From Marivivens sp. (lineage in GTDB: Bacteria; Pseudomonadota; Alphaproteobacteria; Rhodobacterales; Rhodobacteraceae): a stretch of DNA of 64,000 nucleotides. The stretch spans positions 1-64,000 of the forward strand of contig JAEPMR010000006.1 of NCBI GenBank assembly GCA_017643845.1, read 5' to 3'. The position numbers and the translations under genes are program-made. Below the pieces are notes generated by a model. That model made no database searches. It was not told the origin of the DNA and saw nothing but the letters and a program-made list of their open reading frames with translations. This document shows positions 23,628 to 32,185 of this stretch, piece after piece; position 1 is the stretch's first letter, and the number at the start of each line of letters is the position of its first letter.

Positions 23628-24742
23628 CTCAGCACCCGGCGAAGGCGCGTCACCACATGGTCGATCTCGTCCGCGGTCGTGGTGCGGCCGAGGCTGAACC
23701 GGATCGCACCCATGCCGACCTGCGGCGCAACACCCATCGCATCCAGCACTGGAGACAGCTGGACCCGTCCCGAGTGGCAGGCGGAGCCGGTCGAGGCCGC
23801 AACCTCCGGTATGGCCGCAAGTATCTCCGCACCGACGCGGTCGACGAAGGCAACGTTGAGCGTGTTGGGCAGGCGGCGCTCGGGATGGCCGTTGAGAACG
23901 ACGTGATCGCCGAACGCATCCTTGAGCGTGGCCCAGAAGCGATCCCGCAGGACCTGGACCCGCTCCATTGGCCCCAGGCCCGAAGCAAGACTGGCGGCCA
24001 CGCCGAGCGCGGCTGTGAGCATCGCGCTCTCGGTGCCCGCGCGCCGACCGCTCTCATGCCCGGCGCCGTGGATGAACGGCTCCAGTTGCAGGCCGTCGCG
24101 GATGAAGAGCGCGCCGACGCCCTTCGGTGCGTGGAACTTGTGCCCGGCCATCGTCAACAGATCGACGCCAAGGTCGTCCACCCTGGTCGGGATCTTGCCA
24201 ACCGACTGCGCGGCATCGGTGTGGAAGCGAACGCCGTGCTCGCGCGCGATCGCAGCGCATTCCGCGATGGGCTGGATCGTCCCCGTCTCGTTGTTGGCAT
24301 GCATGATGGTGACGAGCACAGTGTCGTCGGTCATCGCGCGCCGCAGATCGTCGGGGTCGACGAGCCCCGTGCCATCGACTGGCAACCAGGTCACCTGCGC
24401 CCCGAAGTGCTCGAGGAATCGAAGCGGCGCTACGATGGCCGGATGCTCGGCGCTCGACGTGATGAAATGCGGTTGGTCCTTGCCGCTGGCAAAGAACACA
24501 CCCTTCAGCGCGTGGTTGTTCGCCTCGCTGCCACCGCTTGTGAACACGATCTCTTGCGGCGCGCAGCCCACAAGCGCCGCGACCTGCGATCTGGCCTCCT
24601 CCACCATCAGGCGGGCAGGAACCCCGGCCCAGTGGCCGCTGGAAGGATTGCCATGCCCCGTTTCCAGGGCATAGCGCATGATATCGGCGACCTCGGGGGC
24701 AACCGGGGTGCTGGCGTTGAAATCCAGATAGATGTCTCGCAA
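23624..24742 (-). CDS. Cysteine desulfurase (NifS/IscS-like)
   Basis: 372 aa, TTG start at 24742 behind GGGAGAG. PLP lysine in MAGHKFHAPKG (Lys202) and the persulfide cysteine in STGSACHSG (Cys322) are present, with FTSGGSEANNHALKG and HTDAAQSVGK. It converts cysteine to alanine and passes sulfur as persulfide. Downstream of two rhodaneses and a DsrE-like protein, it probably supplies or exchanges sulfane sulfur within this operon rather than serving bulk Fe-S assembly; that role is inferred. Confidence 0.93.
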   Translation of the reverse strand: MRDIYLDFNASTPVAPEVADIMRYALETGHGNPSSGHWAGVPARLMVEEARSQVAALVGCAPQEIVFTSGGSEANNHALKGVFFASGKDQPHFITSSAEHPAIVAPLRFLEHFGAQVTWLPVDGTGLVDPDDLRRAMTDDTVLVTIMHANNETGTIQPIAECAAIAREHGVRFHTDAAQSVGKIPTRVDDLGVDLLTMAGHKFHAPKGVGALFIRDGLQLEPFIHGAGHESGRRAGTESAMLTAALGVAASLASGLGPMERVQVLRDRFWATLKDAFGDHVVLNGHPERRLPNTLNVAFVDRVGAEILAAIPEVAASTGSACHSGRVQLSPVLDAMGVAPQVGMGAIRFSLGRTTTADEIDHVVTRLRRVLS

Positions 24743-24774
24743 GACCCACTCTCCCGTTAATACTTGGCCCGTGC

Positions 24775-25200
24775 TCAGGGCTTGTAGGCCGCGTCCTGTT
24801 GCCAGCCTGTAAATCCGCTCTGCATGACGACGACGTTGGTCCGCCCGGCCACGCGCAGCGCGAAGGCCGCTTGGGCCGACAGGCTGCCGGTGTTGCAGAA
24901 GAGGATGGTCATACGGTCCTCGGGGATCTCGTCGATCCGGTCGAGAACCTCACGCCACTCTATATTGACGGAACCGGGGATCGTGCCCTCCTCGAACTGG
25001 CCCGCATCTCGGGTGTCTACAAAAAGCGCGGTCTCGAAGACAGTCTGGTCGAGTTGCTGAGGCAGGATGATGCCGGACTCATATTCCGAGAACATCAGGT
25101 ATTCCTGCATGGCCTCAACTGCGGCGTCCTGCGCCAGAGTAGGCGCTGTTTGGACGCCAAGTGCAACTGTCGTCGCCAACAGTAGGTGTTTCAGGTTCAT
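24775..25200 (-). CDS. Exported rhodanese-like protein
   Basis: 141 aa from ATG 25200 behind GGAGGAA. A signal peptide is evident: MNLKHLLLATTVALGVQTAP then TLAQ|DAA. The rhodanese domain has LFVDTRDAGQFEEGTIPGSV and the active-site loop LFCNTGSLSAQAAFAL with the catalytic cysteine. Probably periplasmic sulfurtransferase. Its start lies within the open region between the cytoplasmic rhodanese and the desulfurase gene. Confidence 0.88.
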   Translation of the reverse strand: MNLKHLLLATTVALGVQTAPTLAQDAAVEAMQEYLMFSEYESGIILPQQLDQTVFETALFVDTRDAGQFEEGTIPGSVNIEWREVLDRIDEIPEDRMTILFCNTGSLSAQAAFALRVAGRTNVVVMQSGFTGWQQDAAYKP

Positions 25201-25231
25201 CCGGTATTCCTCCGTTCCGGTTTCTTGGTGT

Positions 25232-25528
25232 TCAGGTGTTCTGCGCAAGCCAGCCGTTCGTGCCGCCTTCGAGCCATAGGGTGTATGGGTGGCCGAGCCT
25301 GTTCAGGATGTCCGCGCCTTCGGCGGACCGCCCGCCGCCTTTGCCGCAAATGGTCACGGGTGTTTTGCCGGTAGGGATTTCACCCACCCGAGCCTCGAGT
25401 TCGGCCAGCGGGATATGCACCGCGCCCGTCACATGGGCCGTGGCGTAGTCTTCGGCGTCGCGCACATCGATCAGGTGGAAGCGATCCGGATCGTCCGCGA
25501 GGGCGGCGAGTGTCAGCATCTGAGCCAT
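25232..25528 (-). CDS. Cytoplasmic rhodanese (98 aa)
   Basis: ATG 25528 overlaps the stop of the DsrE gene (TGATG). Single rhodanese domain: FHLIDVRDAEDYATAHVTGA, then VTICGKGGGRSAEGADIL, where the cysteine of CGKGGGRS is catalytic, ending LWLEGGTNGWLAQ. GlpE-like length. Likely relays persulfide with the DsrE-like protein next to it. Confidence 0.92.
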   Translation of the reverse strand: MAQMLTLAALADDPDRFHLIDVRDAEDYATAHVTGAVHIPLAELEARVGEIPTGKTPVTICGKGGGRSAEGADILNRLGHPYTLWLEGGTNGWLAQNT

Positions 25529-25881
25529 CAGAACACCAGGACCTTGTCGGCGGCGAGAGTCGCCTGGGCGAGTTCATCCATGGTCGATCGGCTTGCCCCC
25601 TCCATCATGTCGCCCTCGGCGAGGCCGCGCGCATCCATGCAGGTGCCGCACATCAGGACACGCCCCTTCGCGGACAGGACCCGGCGAAGCATGCGCGCGA
25701 GGTTGTAGTAGCCATCGGGCGTCTTCTGCCCCGCCTTGGCGCAGAGCACCGCGTCGGCCATCAGGAATACGGTGATGTCTGCTTCAGGGTCGTTCTTGAC
25801 CAGCGCGTGAGCCATGCGCAGCCCGTTGAAGCTGCGCTCGGTGCCATAGGGTGGGTCGTTCAGCAGGATCAGGTGTTTCAT
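25528..25881 (-). CDS. DsrE/DsrF-like sulfur carrier
   Basis: 117 aa from ATG 25881. KHLILLNDPPYGTERSFNGL, ITVFLMADAVLCAKAGQKTP and VLMCGTCMDARGL fit the DsrE family; Cys in VLCAKAGQ and MCGTCMD are candidate persulfide carriers. Such proteins pass sulfur from rhodaneses to acceptors. The coupling to the rhodanese gene supports that. Confidence 0.88.
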   Translation of the reverse strand: MKHLILLNDPPYGTERSFNGLRMAHALVKNDPEADITVFLMADAVLCAKAGQKTPDGYYNLARMLRRVLSAKGRVLMCGTCMDARGLAEGDMMEGASRSTMDELAQATLAADKVLVF

Positions 25882-25890
25882 GGTCGGTCC

Positions 25891-26610
25891 TCAGGTCCGG
25901 GCGCGCGTTTCGAGATCGGACAGGAAGGCTTCGATGCGCCTGGCATTGGCGCCACGGTCGATCTGGCCGAGGCGCGAGCGCGAACGCATGTCGATGCGGG
26001 CGCCGGCATCGGTTTCGGTGACGCGGATCGCTACCTCGTCCTCGAAGCCGAACAGGCGGCTTGTCGCGATGGCCTCAATCTGACCCTCCGCGGGATCGGC
26101 CGACAGCACCTCCCAGCCGCGCTCCTCCACGAGGGCGAGCGCGGCCGCGAAAGCCTTGTCGAAAGCGAGCGACAGCTCCAGCGGGCGCACATCGGGATAT
26201 GCGGCGCGCTGCGGCCCGGCGTTCTGCGCGGGGTAGTCGCTCGGCGTGGCCGTGAACCAGAACACGGGCGGGTCTTCGGTGTCGGTCGAGATGTCGTTGA
26301 TCGGCGGCGTGATACGGGCGGCGATCTCGAAGGCGGCGCCAAGGCCCGCGACGGGCAGCGACAGGATCAGCCCCAGCAAGACCGCGCCAGATCCACCCCT
26401 CCTGCGGCGGAGCCAGACCACCAGCCCGGCCAGCGCGGCTATGACGCCGGCACCCGCCGTCCAGGCGCCCCAGCCGGCAAGGTCATAGGCCTGCGGCCAG
26501 GGCCAGCCGCCCGCCCGGAAGCCCCAGACAGAAACTGCAAGAAGCGCGATCGAGGCGACGCCCAACAAGATCGAAAGGAAGCCCAGAGGGCGGGCAAGCG
26601 TGTCAGGCAT
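25891..26610 (-). CDS. DUF1499 membrane protein
   Basis: 239 aa from ATG 26610 behind AAGGAAG at 7 nt. Three hydrophobic segments in the first 100 residues (LGFLSILLGVASIALLAVSV; GWGAWTAGAGVIAALAGLVV; GAVLLGLILSLPVAGLGAAF), then the DUF1499 domain: YPDVRPLELSLAFDKAFAAA, GWEVLSADPAEGQIEAIATS, FGFEDEVAIRVTETDAGARI, DMRSRSRLGQIDRGANARRI. Function unknown. Overlaps the MFS gene stop (26603). Confidence 0.85.
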   Translation of the reverse strand: MPDTLARPLGFLSILLGVASIALLAVSVWGFRAGGWPWPQAYDLAGWGAWTAGAGVIAALAGLVVWLRRRRGGSGAVLLGLILSLPVAGLGAAFEIAARITPPINDISTDTEDPPVFWFTATPSDYPAQNAGPQRAAYPDVRPLELSLAFDKAFAAALALVEERGWEVLSADPAEGQIEAIATSRLFGFEDEVAIRVTETDAGARIDMRSRSRLGQIDRGANARRIEAFLSDLETRART

Positions 26611-27913
26611 CTGCAAGCTTCCTTGGGCTGGCGGGGTTCAATCGCGGATGAGTTTCATCGCCGAGCCAGAAGAGCACGGCACCGGAGACGAACATGGAAA
26701 TTGCGACGAACCAGAAGGCGGCTTCCGCAGCGCCGGTCAGGCTGGCCGCCAGCCCGAGGCCGAGCGCGCCGATGGCATAGCCGAGGTCACGCCAGAAGCG
26801 GTAGATGCCGATGGCAGAGCCGCGCCAGGCGGGCGGCGTGATATCGGCCACCGCCGCGGAGAGGTTCGGGTAAAGGAGCGCCATGCCGAAGCCCGCCACC
26901 CCGGCCGACACCGACCACCAGAGCGCGCCTGTGCCCATGACCACCATCGCCACGCCCGCGCCGCAGATCCACATGCCCAGAACGTCGGGCCAGAACCGGC
27001 CGACATGGTCCGACAGCCGCCCGGTGACAAGCTGCGAGCCGCCCCAGACGAAGCCGTAAGTGCCGACGATCCAGCCGACCTCGGTCAGGGTCGCGCCCTG
27101 CCCCACAAGGAAGACCGGGAACAGTGCCCAGACCAGCGCATCGACGAATTTCTCGACCAGCCCCGCCTGTGAGATCGCGAAGAGCCGTCGGTCACGCCAG
27201 CTCATCAGGGCGAAAACCTCGCCCGTGCTGGGGTGCTCGGACACGCCCTGCGGATAACGCGGCGGGTTTTTCGGGGGTGCGGCCTTGTGCGCGGCCGTCT
27301 CAGCCTTGGCCCACGGGAGCGTGTCCTTGACCCAGACCACGGTCAGCAACAGAGCCAAGAGGACCACGGCCATGCCGAAGACCAGAAGCCCCGTCCGCGC
27401 GCCCAGCCATTCGGCGGCATAGGCGGTCAAGATGCCCGCGATCGCCACGCCGACATAGCCCGAGAACTCGTTGAGCCCCATCGTGAGCCCGCGTTCCTCA
27501 GCCTTGGTGATGTCGAGCTTGGCCGTCTGCGTCATCGACCAGCAGAGGCCCTGATTGACGCCGAGAAGCACGGTCGCGGCGACGATCCAGTTCCAGTCCG
27601 GCGCGTACCAGATCATCACCGGGATCGGCAGAGCCACGACCCAACCCCAGAACAGCACCCGCTTGCGCCCGATGCGTTCGGACCAGCGCCCGGCGACGAA
27701 GTTCATCACCGCCTTCACCGCACCGAAGGCCACGACGAAGGACGCCAGCAGCAGGAACGAGCCGCGCTCGAGCCCGAACTCGCTCTCGGCCAGCGCGGGG
27801 ACCACCGTGCGCGTCATGCCGATGGCGAAACCCACCAGCATCACCTGGATCAGTTGGTGGGCGACCTGCACCCGGTTCTCGCGGATGCCGCGCGTGAAGT
27901 CGCTGGAGGTCAT
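26603..27913 (-). CDS. MFS transporter
   Basis: 436 aa, about 12 hydrophobic segments, ATG 27913 overlapping the previous stop. The MFS loop motif after helix 2 reads VAGRWSERIGRKRVLFWGWV, and its repeat in the second half VTGRLSDHVGRFWPDVLGMW. Substrate not evident. The sulfur context suggests export of a sulfur compound or metal conjugate, but this is only inference. Confidence 0.88.
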   Translation of the reverse strand: MTSSDFTRGIRENRVQVAHQLIQVMLVGFAIGMTRTVVPALAESEFGLERGSFLLLASFVVAFGAVKAVMNFVAGRWSERIGRKRVLFWGWVVALPIPVMIWYAPDWNWIVAATVLLGVNQGLCWSMTQTAKLDITKAEERGLTMGLNEFSGYVGVAIAGILTAYAAEWLGARTGLLVFGMAVVLLALLLTVVWVKDTLPWAKAETAAHKAAPPKNPPRYPQGVSEHPSTGEVFALMSWRDRRLFAISQAGLVEKFVDALVWALFPVFLVGQGATLTEVGWIVGTYGFVWGGSQLVTGRLSDHVGRFWPDVLGMWICGAGVAMVVMGTGALWWSVSAGVAGFGMALLYPNLSAAVADITPPAWRGSAIGIYRFWRDLGYAIGALGLGLAASLTGAAEAAFWFVAISMFVSGAVLFWLGDETHPRLNPASPRKLADA

Positions 27914-28764
27914 TCGGCGGGCTCCTTTTTCGTGTTCTGTGGATCGAGCGCATGACCACTTGCCGGACCACGGACCGGCTGAACCAGCATCCGGTCAAGC
28001 CAGAGATCGCGGCGTGTGCGGAACTGCTCGATGCCGATCTCCATCCCCTCGTGGCCCTTCGCGGGCTGGGCGATGTAGGTGCCAAGCAGCCGGTCCCACC
28101 ACGGCAGGTTGAAACCGTAGTTCGAATTGGTCTCGCGTGGATCGATGGAATGGTGGACGCGGTGCATGTCCGGCGTGACGACGAACAGGCGCAGCACCCG
28201 GTCCACCGGGCGCGGCAGATCGATGTTGGCGTGGTTGAAGAGCGCGGTGGCGTTCAGGATCACCTCGAACAGCAGCACCGCGATGGCGGGGGGGCCGAGG
28301 GCGGCAACCGCCGCAAGTTTGATCCCCATGGAGATGAGGATCTCCACGGGATGGAAGCGCAGGCCTGTCGTGGCGTCAAAATCAAGATCAGCGTGGTGCA
28401 TCCGGTGCAACCGCCACAAGCCGGGAATCGCGTGGAACATCACGTGCTGGAGATAGATCGCCAGATCGAGTAGCAGCATCGAGACGAGGATGGCCACCCA
28501 CACGGGCGCGTCAATATTGTTGAACAGCCCCCAGCCGCGATCCTCGGCCATGACGGCCAGCCCGACAGCGACAATCGGAAAGGTCAGCCGCAGGATTACA
28601 GTGTCGAGCACCACGAGGCCCAAGTTGTTCGTCCAGCGGATGACGCGCGGGATCTCTCGCCTGCGGCGCGGCGCCGCCACTTCCCAAAGCGCCATCGCCG
28701 CCAGCACGCCTAGAAAGATGCTGAGGCGGATGGCAGGTTCTGCGGACAGGATGGATTCAGACAT
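27910..28764 (-). CDS. Sterol desaturase / fatty acid hydroxylase family protein
   Basis: 284 aa from ATG 28764. Multi-helix membrane protein with the di-iron histidine boxes: HVMFH, HRMHH (WRLHRMHHADLDFD), and HRVHH (DMHRVHHSIDP) with HAN upstream. First gene of the minus-strand operon, divergent from the ArsR-rhodanese gene. Substrate unknown; family members oxidise lipids. Confidence 0.9.
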   Translation of the reverse strand: MSESILSAEPAIRLSIFLGVLAAMALWEVAAPRRRREIPRVIRWTNNLGLVVLDTVILRLTFPIVAVGLAVMAEDRGWGLFNNIDAPVWVAILVSMLLLDLAIYLQHVMFHAIPGLWRLHRMHHADLDFDATTGLRFHPVEILISMGIKLAAVAALGPPAIAVLLFEVILNATALFNHANIDLPRPVDRVLRLFVVTPDMHRVHHSIDPRETNSNYGFNLPWWDRLLGTYIAQPAKGHEGMEIGIEQFRTRRDLWLDRMLVQPVRGPASGHALDPQNTKKEPAE

Positions 28765-28807
28765 GGTCTCGACCCCTGGGGTTGCGGAAAGCGCCGAAAT
28801 CGCTATC

Positions 28808-28826
28808 ATTCAATTTATCACTTGAA
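28808..28826. promoter_or_regulatory. Operator-like palindrome ATTCAA-N8-TTGAA
   Basis: TTCAA (28809-28813) and TTGAA (28822-28826) with an 8-nt spacer lie midway between the divergent operon and the ArsR-type gene. ArsR-family sulfide and persulfide sensors bind similar TTCAN8TGAA-type sites, so this is the likely site for control of both directions. Confidence 0.5.
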
Positions 28827-28848
28827 CGTTTAGGACTTGGAGTTCCCA

Positions 28849-29514
28849 ATGTCAACCAGCCCGAAGACAGCCCTACTCGAGGAATATGCGCTTGTCGCCC
28901 GCGCGCTCTCTGCACCGGCGCGTCTGATGTTGCTGGAACAATTGGCGCAAGGAGAACGAGGAGTGGAGGCGCTGGCGGAAAAGACAGGCCTCACCGTCGC
29001 CAACTGCTCGCAACACCTGCAACAGTTGCGCCGGGCCGCACTCGTCACCAGCCGCCGTGACGGCAAGGCAGTGATCTACCGGCTGACCGACGTGAAGACC
29101 CTCGCGCTGATGGACCTTCTGCGCATCGTTGCCGAGCGTAACCTCGCGCAGGTCGAGCGTATCCTGCGAGGGCTTTCAAGCGGCGAGGATGCACCCGAAC
29201 CGGTCAGCCGGGAAGACCTCGCAGCACGGATCGCCGAGGGTTCTGTGACCGTGCTCGATGTCCGCCCCGCAGATGAATACGCTGCGGGTCACATTCCGGG
29301 CGCGCTCAATGCGACGCTGACGGAGATCGAGCGGATTGTCCCAACGCTCGATCCAGCCGCCGAAATCGTGGCTTATTGCAGGGGCCCCTATTGCATCTAT
29401 GCCCATCAGGCTGTGGCCGCCCTGCGCAAACACGGTTTCAATGCGCGCCGCCTTGACGGCGGTTTGCCGGAATGGCGAGAGGATGGCCTGCCAGTGCTGG
29501 TAGGCACGCAATAG
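28849..29514 (+). CDS. ArsR-family regulator fused to rhodanese
   Basis: 221 aa from ATG 28849 behind GGAG. Residues 10-95: ArsR winged helix (ARALSAPARLMLLEQLAQGE..LAEKTGLTVANCSQHLQQLR). Residues 120-215: rhodanese (VTVLDVRPADEYAAGHIPGA..VAYCRGPYCIYAHQAVAALR) with CRGPYC as the active loop. Fusions like this are thought to sense sulfane sulfur: the rhodanese loads persulfide and the DNA-binding part responds. Divergent from a sulfur-trafficking operon with a matching palindrome, so it is probably its repressor. Confidence 0.9.
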   Translation: MSTSPKTALLEEYALVARALSAPARLMLLEQLAQGERGVEALAEKTGLTVANCSQHLQQLRRAALVTSRRDGKAVIYRLTDVKTLALMDLLRIVAERNLAQVERILRGLSSGEDAPEPVSREDLAARIAEGSVTVLDVRPADEYAAGHIPGALNATLTEIERIVPTLDPAAEIVAYCRGPYCIYAHQAVAALRKHGFNARRLDGGLPEWREDGLPVLVGTQ

Positions 29515-29716
29515 TCCGATGACCGTCTAGTTCATCGACACCAAGCCACAAAGGCGTCAATAGGCGCGGCTGCGCCATGCCAGGGCCTCGAGAAGTGAGG
29601 CTTCGGCCTCATCCGCCCTGCCCTTCGACACGGCTCTCACCGTCCTGTGCCACGAGATCGTTATGGCGCAGGACCTCGGCAGTCCCCTTCGGTCGACCAC
29701 CCGACATGAGGATAGT
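29515..29716. other. Intergenic remnant
   Basis: No supported gene. Probably part of the broken 3' end of the ParB-like pseudogene plus foreign sequence; nothing recognisable. Confidence 0.35.
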
Positions 29717-30934
29717 TCAGACATGAGCGGCACTGGCATGGCCATCGGCGAGACTACGATCAGCCCCCTGCCCCGCAAGAGCAGAATCAGTACCATCCTG
29801 CCCCACGTATTCCTCCTCAAGCGCCCGGTATTCGGCGAGCAGCTTGGCATGAGCTGCACCTTCGTCATCCGTCATCGGTGCCGGATCACCCGACAGAGAC
29901 CGCAGCCCGTGGCTGTAGCCGTAGGGCAGGTCGAGTGCGACCTCGATCCACTTCCAGCCCTCAACCGCAACCGTCTCAGCCTCGGCCTGGAGTTTGTCCG
30001 CCACCAGCCGATCGAGCAGGGCAGGGTCTTCGAGTCAACCGCCGTCATCGCCTTGGAACAGGTCATGCAGCATCGTGCCGCCCGCCGCTTCGTAGGCCTG
30101 AACACTCACAAAGACTGCACGCCGGTCGGACGCCCTGACCGAGGTCTCGGTCAGCATGCGCCGGATCTGGAATGGCTCCTTGTTCCAGGATGAATGAATC
30201 ACATCCCAGACCAGAACCTGACGCGCGTGATCGGGGTTCACGGTGAAAACCATGAGCTGCTCCAGCGTCATGCCATCCTCGGCATAGATCTCAAGCAGGG
30301 CAGGGGCGACGGCTGCGAGTTTGAGGCGCTGCTTCACGACCTGCGGCGTCAAGAAGAAGGCGGCAGCAATCTCTGCGTCGGTCTGTCCCTTGTCTCGCAG
30401 GGACACAAACGCGCGGAACCGATCGAGCGGGTGCAGGGCGACGCGCTGCATGTTTTCTGCAAGGGAATCGTCCTCGGCTAGGATGTCGGATGCAGCATCG
30501 CGGACGATGCAGGGAATGGGCGTGGTCTTTGCCAAACGCTTTTGCTTCACCAGCCGGGATAATGCTTGAAACCGGCGGCCACCAGCCGGGATTTCGAACT
30601 TGCCGGTCTCGGTGCCATCGTCAGCCAACACGGGCCGCACGCTCAGGCTCTGCAAAAGACCGCGGCGAGCGATGTCTTCGGCCAGTTCCTCGAGGGACAC
30701 GCCAGCTTTGATGCGCCGCACGTTGGACTGGCTCAGCACCAGCTTGTCGAAAGGGATATCCCGCGAAGGGGACAGGGTGATTTTCTGGACAGCTGTGGTC
30801 CTCAGATATTCCCCACGACGGGCGTCGGAAGCCACTCTCCCGATCTCACTTCCCGTCACCCTCAAACCAACACTTCTTTTCCTCTCGATGACCTTATGGT
30901 TGGAACTATCCGGGAAAATTCGCCGGAGCATCAA
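29717..30934 (-). pseudogene. Truncated ParB-like plasmid gene with internal stop
   Basis: The frame VQKITLSPSRDIPFDKLVLS (from about 30790), QSNVRRIKAGVSLEELAEDI, FEIPAGGRRFQALSRLVKQK, DDSLAENMQRVALHPLDRF is a typical long ParB-like plasmid protein. An in-frame TGA at 30037-30035 follows FQGDDGG where the family reads a tryptophan or tyrosine; homology continues directly beyond it (LEDPALLDRLVADKLQAEAE, GWKWIEVALDLPYGYSHGLR). The 3' half of the gene (about 300 codons) is missing after EEEY, and the N-terminus is joined to unrelated sequence. So at least one nonsense mutation and two end truncations. It is a second, dead version of the 17085-19067 type of gene. Confidence 0.75.
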
Positions 30935-30980
30935 AGACTACCCTCAATCACAAGCTGGTTGAGTGACCGTGATAAGACCA

Positions 30981-32030
30981 TCACATCCCTTGCCTCATCA
31001 TTGCGTCTAGGTACGCGTTGGTGTTCCTCACCTGTCCTGTGCTGGCTCTCAAAATTAATTCGTCGAGTGCAATAAGGAGCTGCCCTGGACCTCTTTCTCT
31101 AAGGTGTCTCATGATCCTGCCTTGTTCTATTCTCAGCAAATTCCCGACATCAGCCAACATGTTCATAACGGATTGATGATCTCTTGGTTCATTTGGGAAG
31201 AAGTCCGATACGTTTTTCAGGTCCGTCCAAGCCATAGTTGTTGGATCTCGGCCGTCTTTAAATCCAGAGCTGCTGAGAGCACCTGTAGTATCCTTTTTTA
31301 TATTCAATCTTGTGGGTTCTACGTGCCGGACATTTTGTCCGTCGTCGCCGGACAATTGGTCGGGCATCGTTTCCTGAGCTTCACGGTTTCCGGCCGGAAA
31401 CTCTCTGATGGTCGCTCCGGCCAACTCTGCCAACTTCTTGATAAGTTCTATGATTTCGTCGGCTTTGAGTGTTGCACGGCGTAGGATGTTGCGCACGTTT
31501 TGGAGAAATGTGAATGTCTCATCATCGTTTGCTTGGCGCAAAGCTTCGACACGAAGAGACAGCGCCTCCGCCCTGAGTGACCGTAGCTCTTCCTGATCGC
31601 CGACAAGCTGTTTTGCGTGTTCTGTGAGCTCACTTTCCCGATCGAACATTGGCTGTAGATCGAAGCCAAAGGCATCTCTGATCAATCCACCGTAGCGAAG
31701 AGGGAACCGTTTGCGGGTTGCGCTATCCCTGCGTTGGATCAAATTGGCGTCCACGAGGCGTCCGATACACCGTCGGATCGTTCTCTCGTTCAGACCGTTC
31801 GTTCTCTCAGACAACGATGCGTTTGAGGGGAAGACGGTAGTCATTGAAGCTGTTTCTCCGGCCTTCTTCGGCATGAAGCTGATTAAGGCCTGCAGTGTCA
31901 CAAGGTCATTTGGTGTCAAACCGAGTTCTTTGCGAAGCGTTCGGATCGGCTCGATGACTCTGTACGGGTTCGTACAGGGTACAGGAGATCGTTCCGCCAA
32001 GGCGGGTGTGTGAGAAAATACCTGTCTCAT
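30981..32030 (-). CDS. repC: RepC replication initiator
   Basis: 349 aa from ATG 32030 (a GTG at 32063 in frame is the alternative). Signature: RTLRKELGLTPNDLVTLQAL, MTTVFPSNASLSERTNGLNE, RTIRRCIGRLVDANLIQRRD, LRYGGLIRDAFGFDLQPM. RepC initiates replication of RepABC plasmids at an origin lying inside its own gene. It contains the palindrome 31386-31401, read as EFPAGNRE. Expression should be limited by the counter-transcribed RNA just upstream. C-terminus (LYIALDEL-like LLIALDELILRASTGQVRNT..AYLDAM) is intact. Confidence 0.95.
   Translation of the reverse strand: MRQVFSHTPALAERSPVPCTNPYRVIEPIRTLRKELGLTPNDLVTLQALISFMPKKAGETASMTTVFPSNASLSERTNGLNERTIRRCIGRLVDANLIQRRDSATRKRFPLRYGGLIRDAFGFDLQPMFDRESELTEHAKQLVGDQEELRSLRAEALSLRVEALRQANDDETFTFLQNVRNILRRATLKADEIIELIKKLAELAGATIREFPAGNREAQETMPDQLSGDDGQNVRHVEPTRLNIKKDTTGALSSSGFKDGRDPTTMAWTDLKNVSDFFPNEPRDHQSVMNMLADVGNLLRIEQGRIMRHLRERGPGQLLIALDELILRASTGQVRNTNAYLDAMMRQGM
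31386..31401. other. parS-like palindrome in repC
   Basis: GTTTCCGGCCGGAAAC, perfect 16-bp palindrome, identical to the one in repB and near-identical to the one in repA. Confidence 0.75.
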
Positions 32031-32074
32031 GATGATGTCGGCTGAAAAAGCTTCCCCGTTCACCGCGAACGGTG

Positions 32075-32103
32075 TTGAAAACGATTCGGCTTCGGGGTAT
32101 CAA
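32075..32103 (+). promoter_or_regulatory. ctRNA promoter
   Basis: TTGAAA (32075-32080), 17-nt spacer, TATCAA (32098-32103) on the strand opposite to the rep genes, between repB and repC. Confidence 0.6.
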
Positions 32104-32109
32104 TCAGGT

Positions 32110-32166
32110 GTCTAAGCTAATCGAGGCCCTTCGGAAGCACTGCTTTCGGGGGGTCTTTCCTTTTCT
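32110..32166 (+). ncRNA. RepABC counter-transcribed RNA (incompatibility RNA)
   Basis: RepABC plasmids encode a 50-60-nt antisense RNA between repB and repC that limits RepC translation. Here the promoter above would start transcription near 32110. A stem formed by CCCTTCGGAA (about 32128-32137) and TTTCGGGGGG (about 32144-32153), with G-U pairs, is followed by TCTTTCCTTTT, a Rho-independent terminator. RNA length about 55 nt fits the family. Confidence 0.6.
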
Positions 32167-32185
32167 GGCCTGTCCTCCTTTCTGC

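Noticed and set aside
25510-26841. A 443-codon plus-strand frame over the DsrE, DUF1499 and MFS genes
   Set aside because: Antisense to three genes with clear domains; composition typical of a GC shadow.
32064-32080. CACCG/CGGTG stem at the repC start as the ctRNA terminator
   Set aside because: It lies at the promoter side of the plus-strand RNA; the T-tailed stem at about 32128-32163 fits better.
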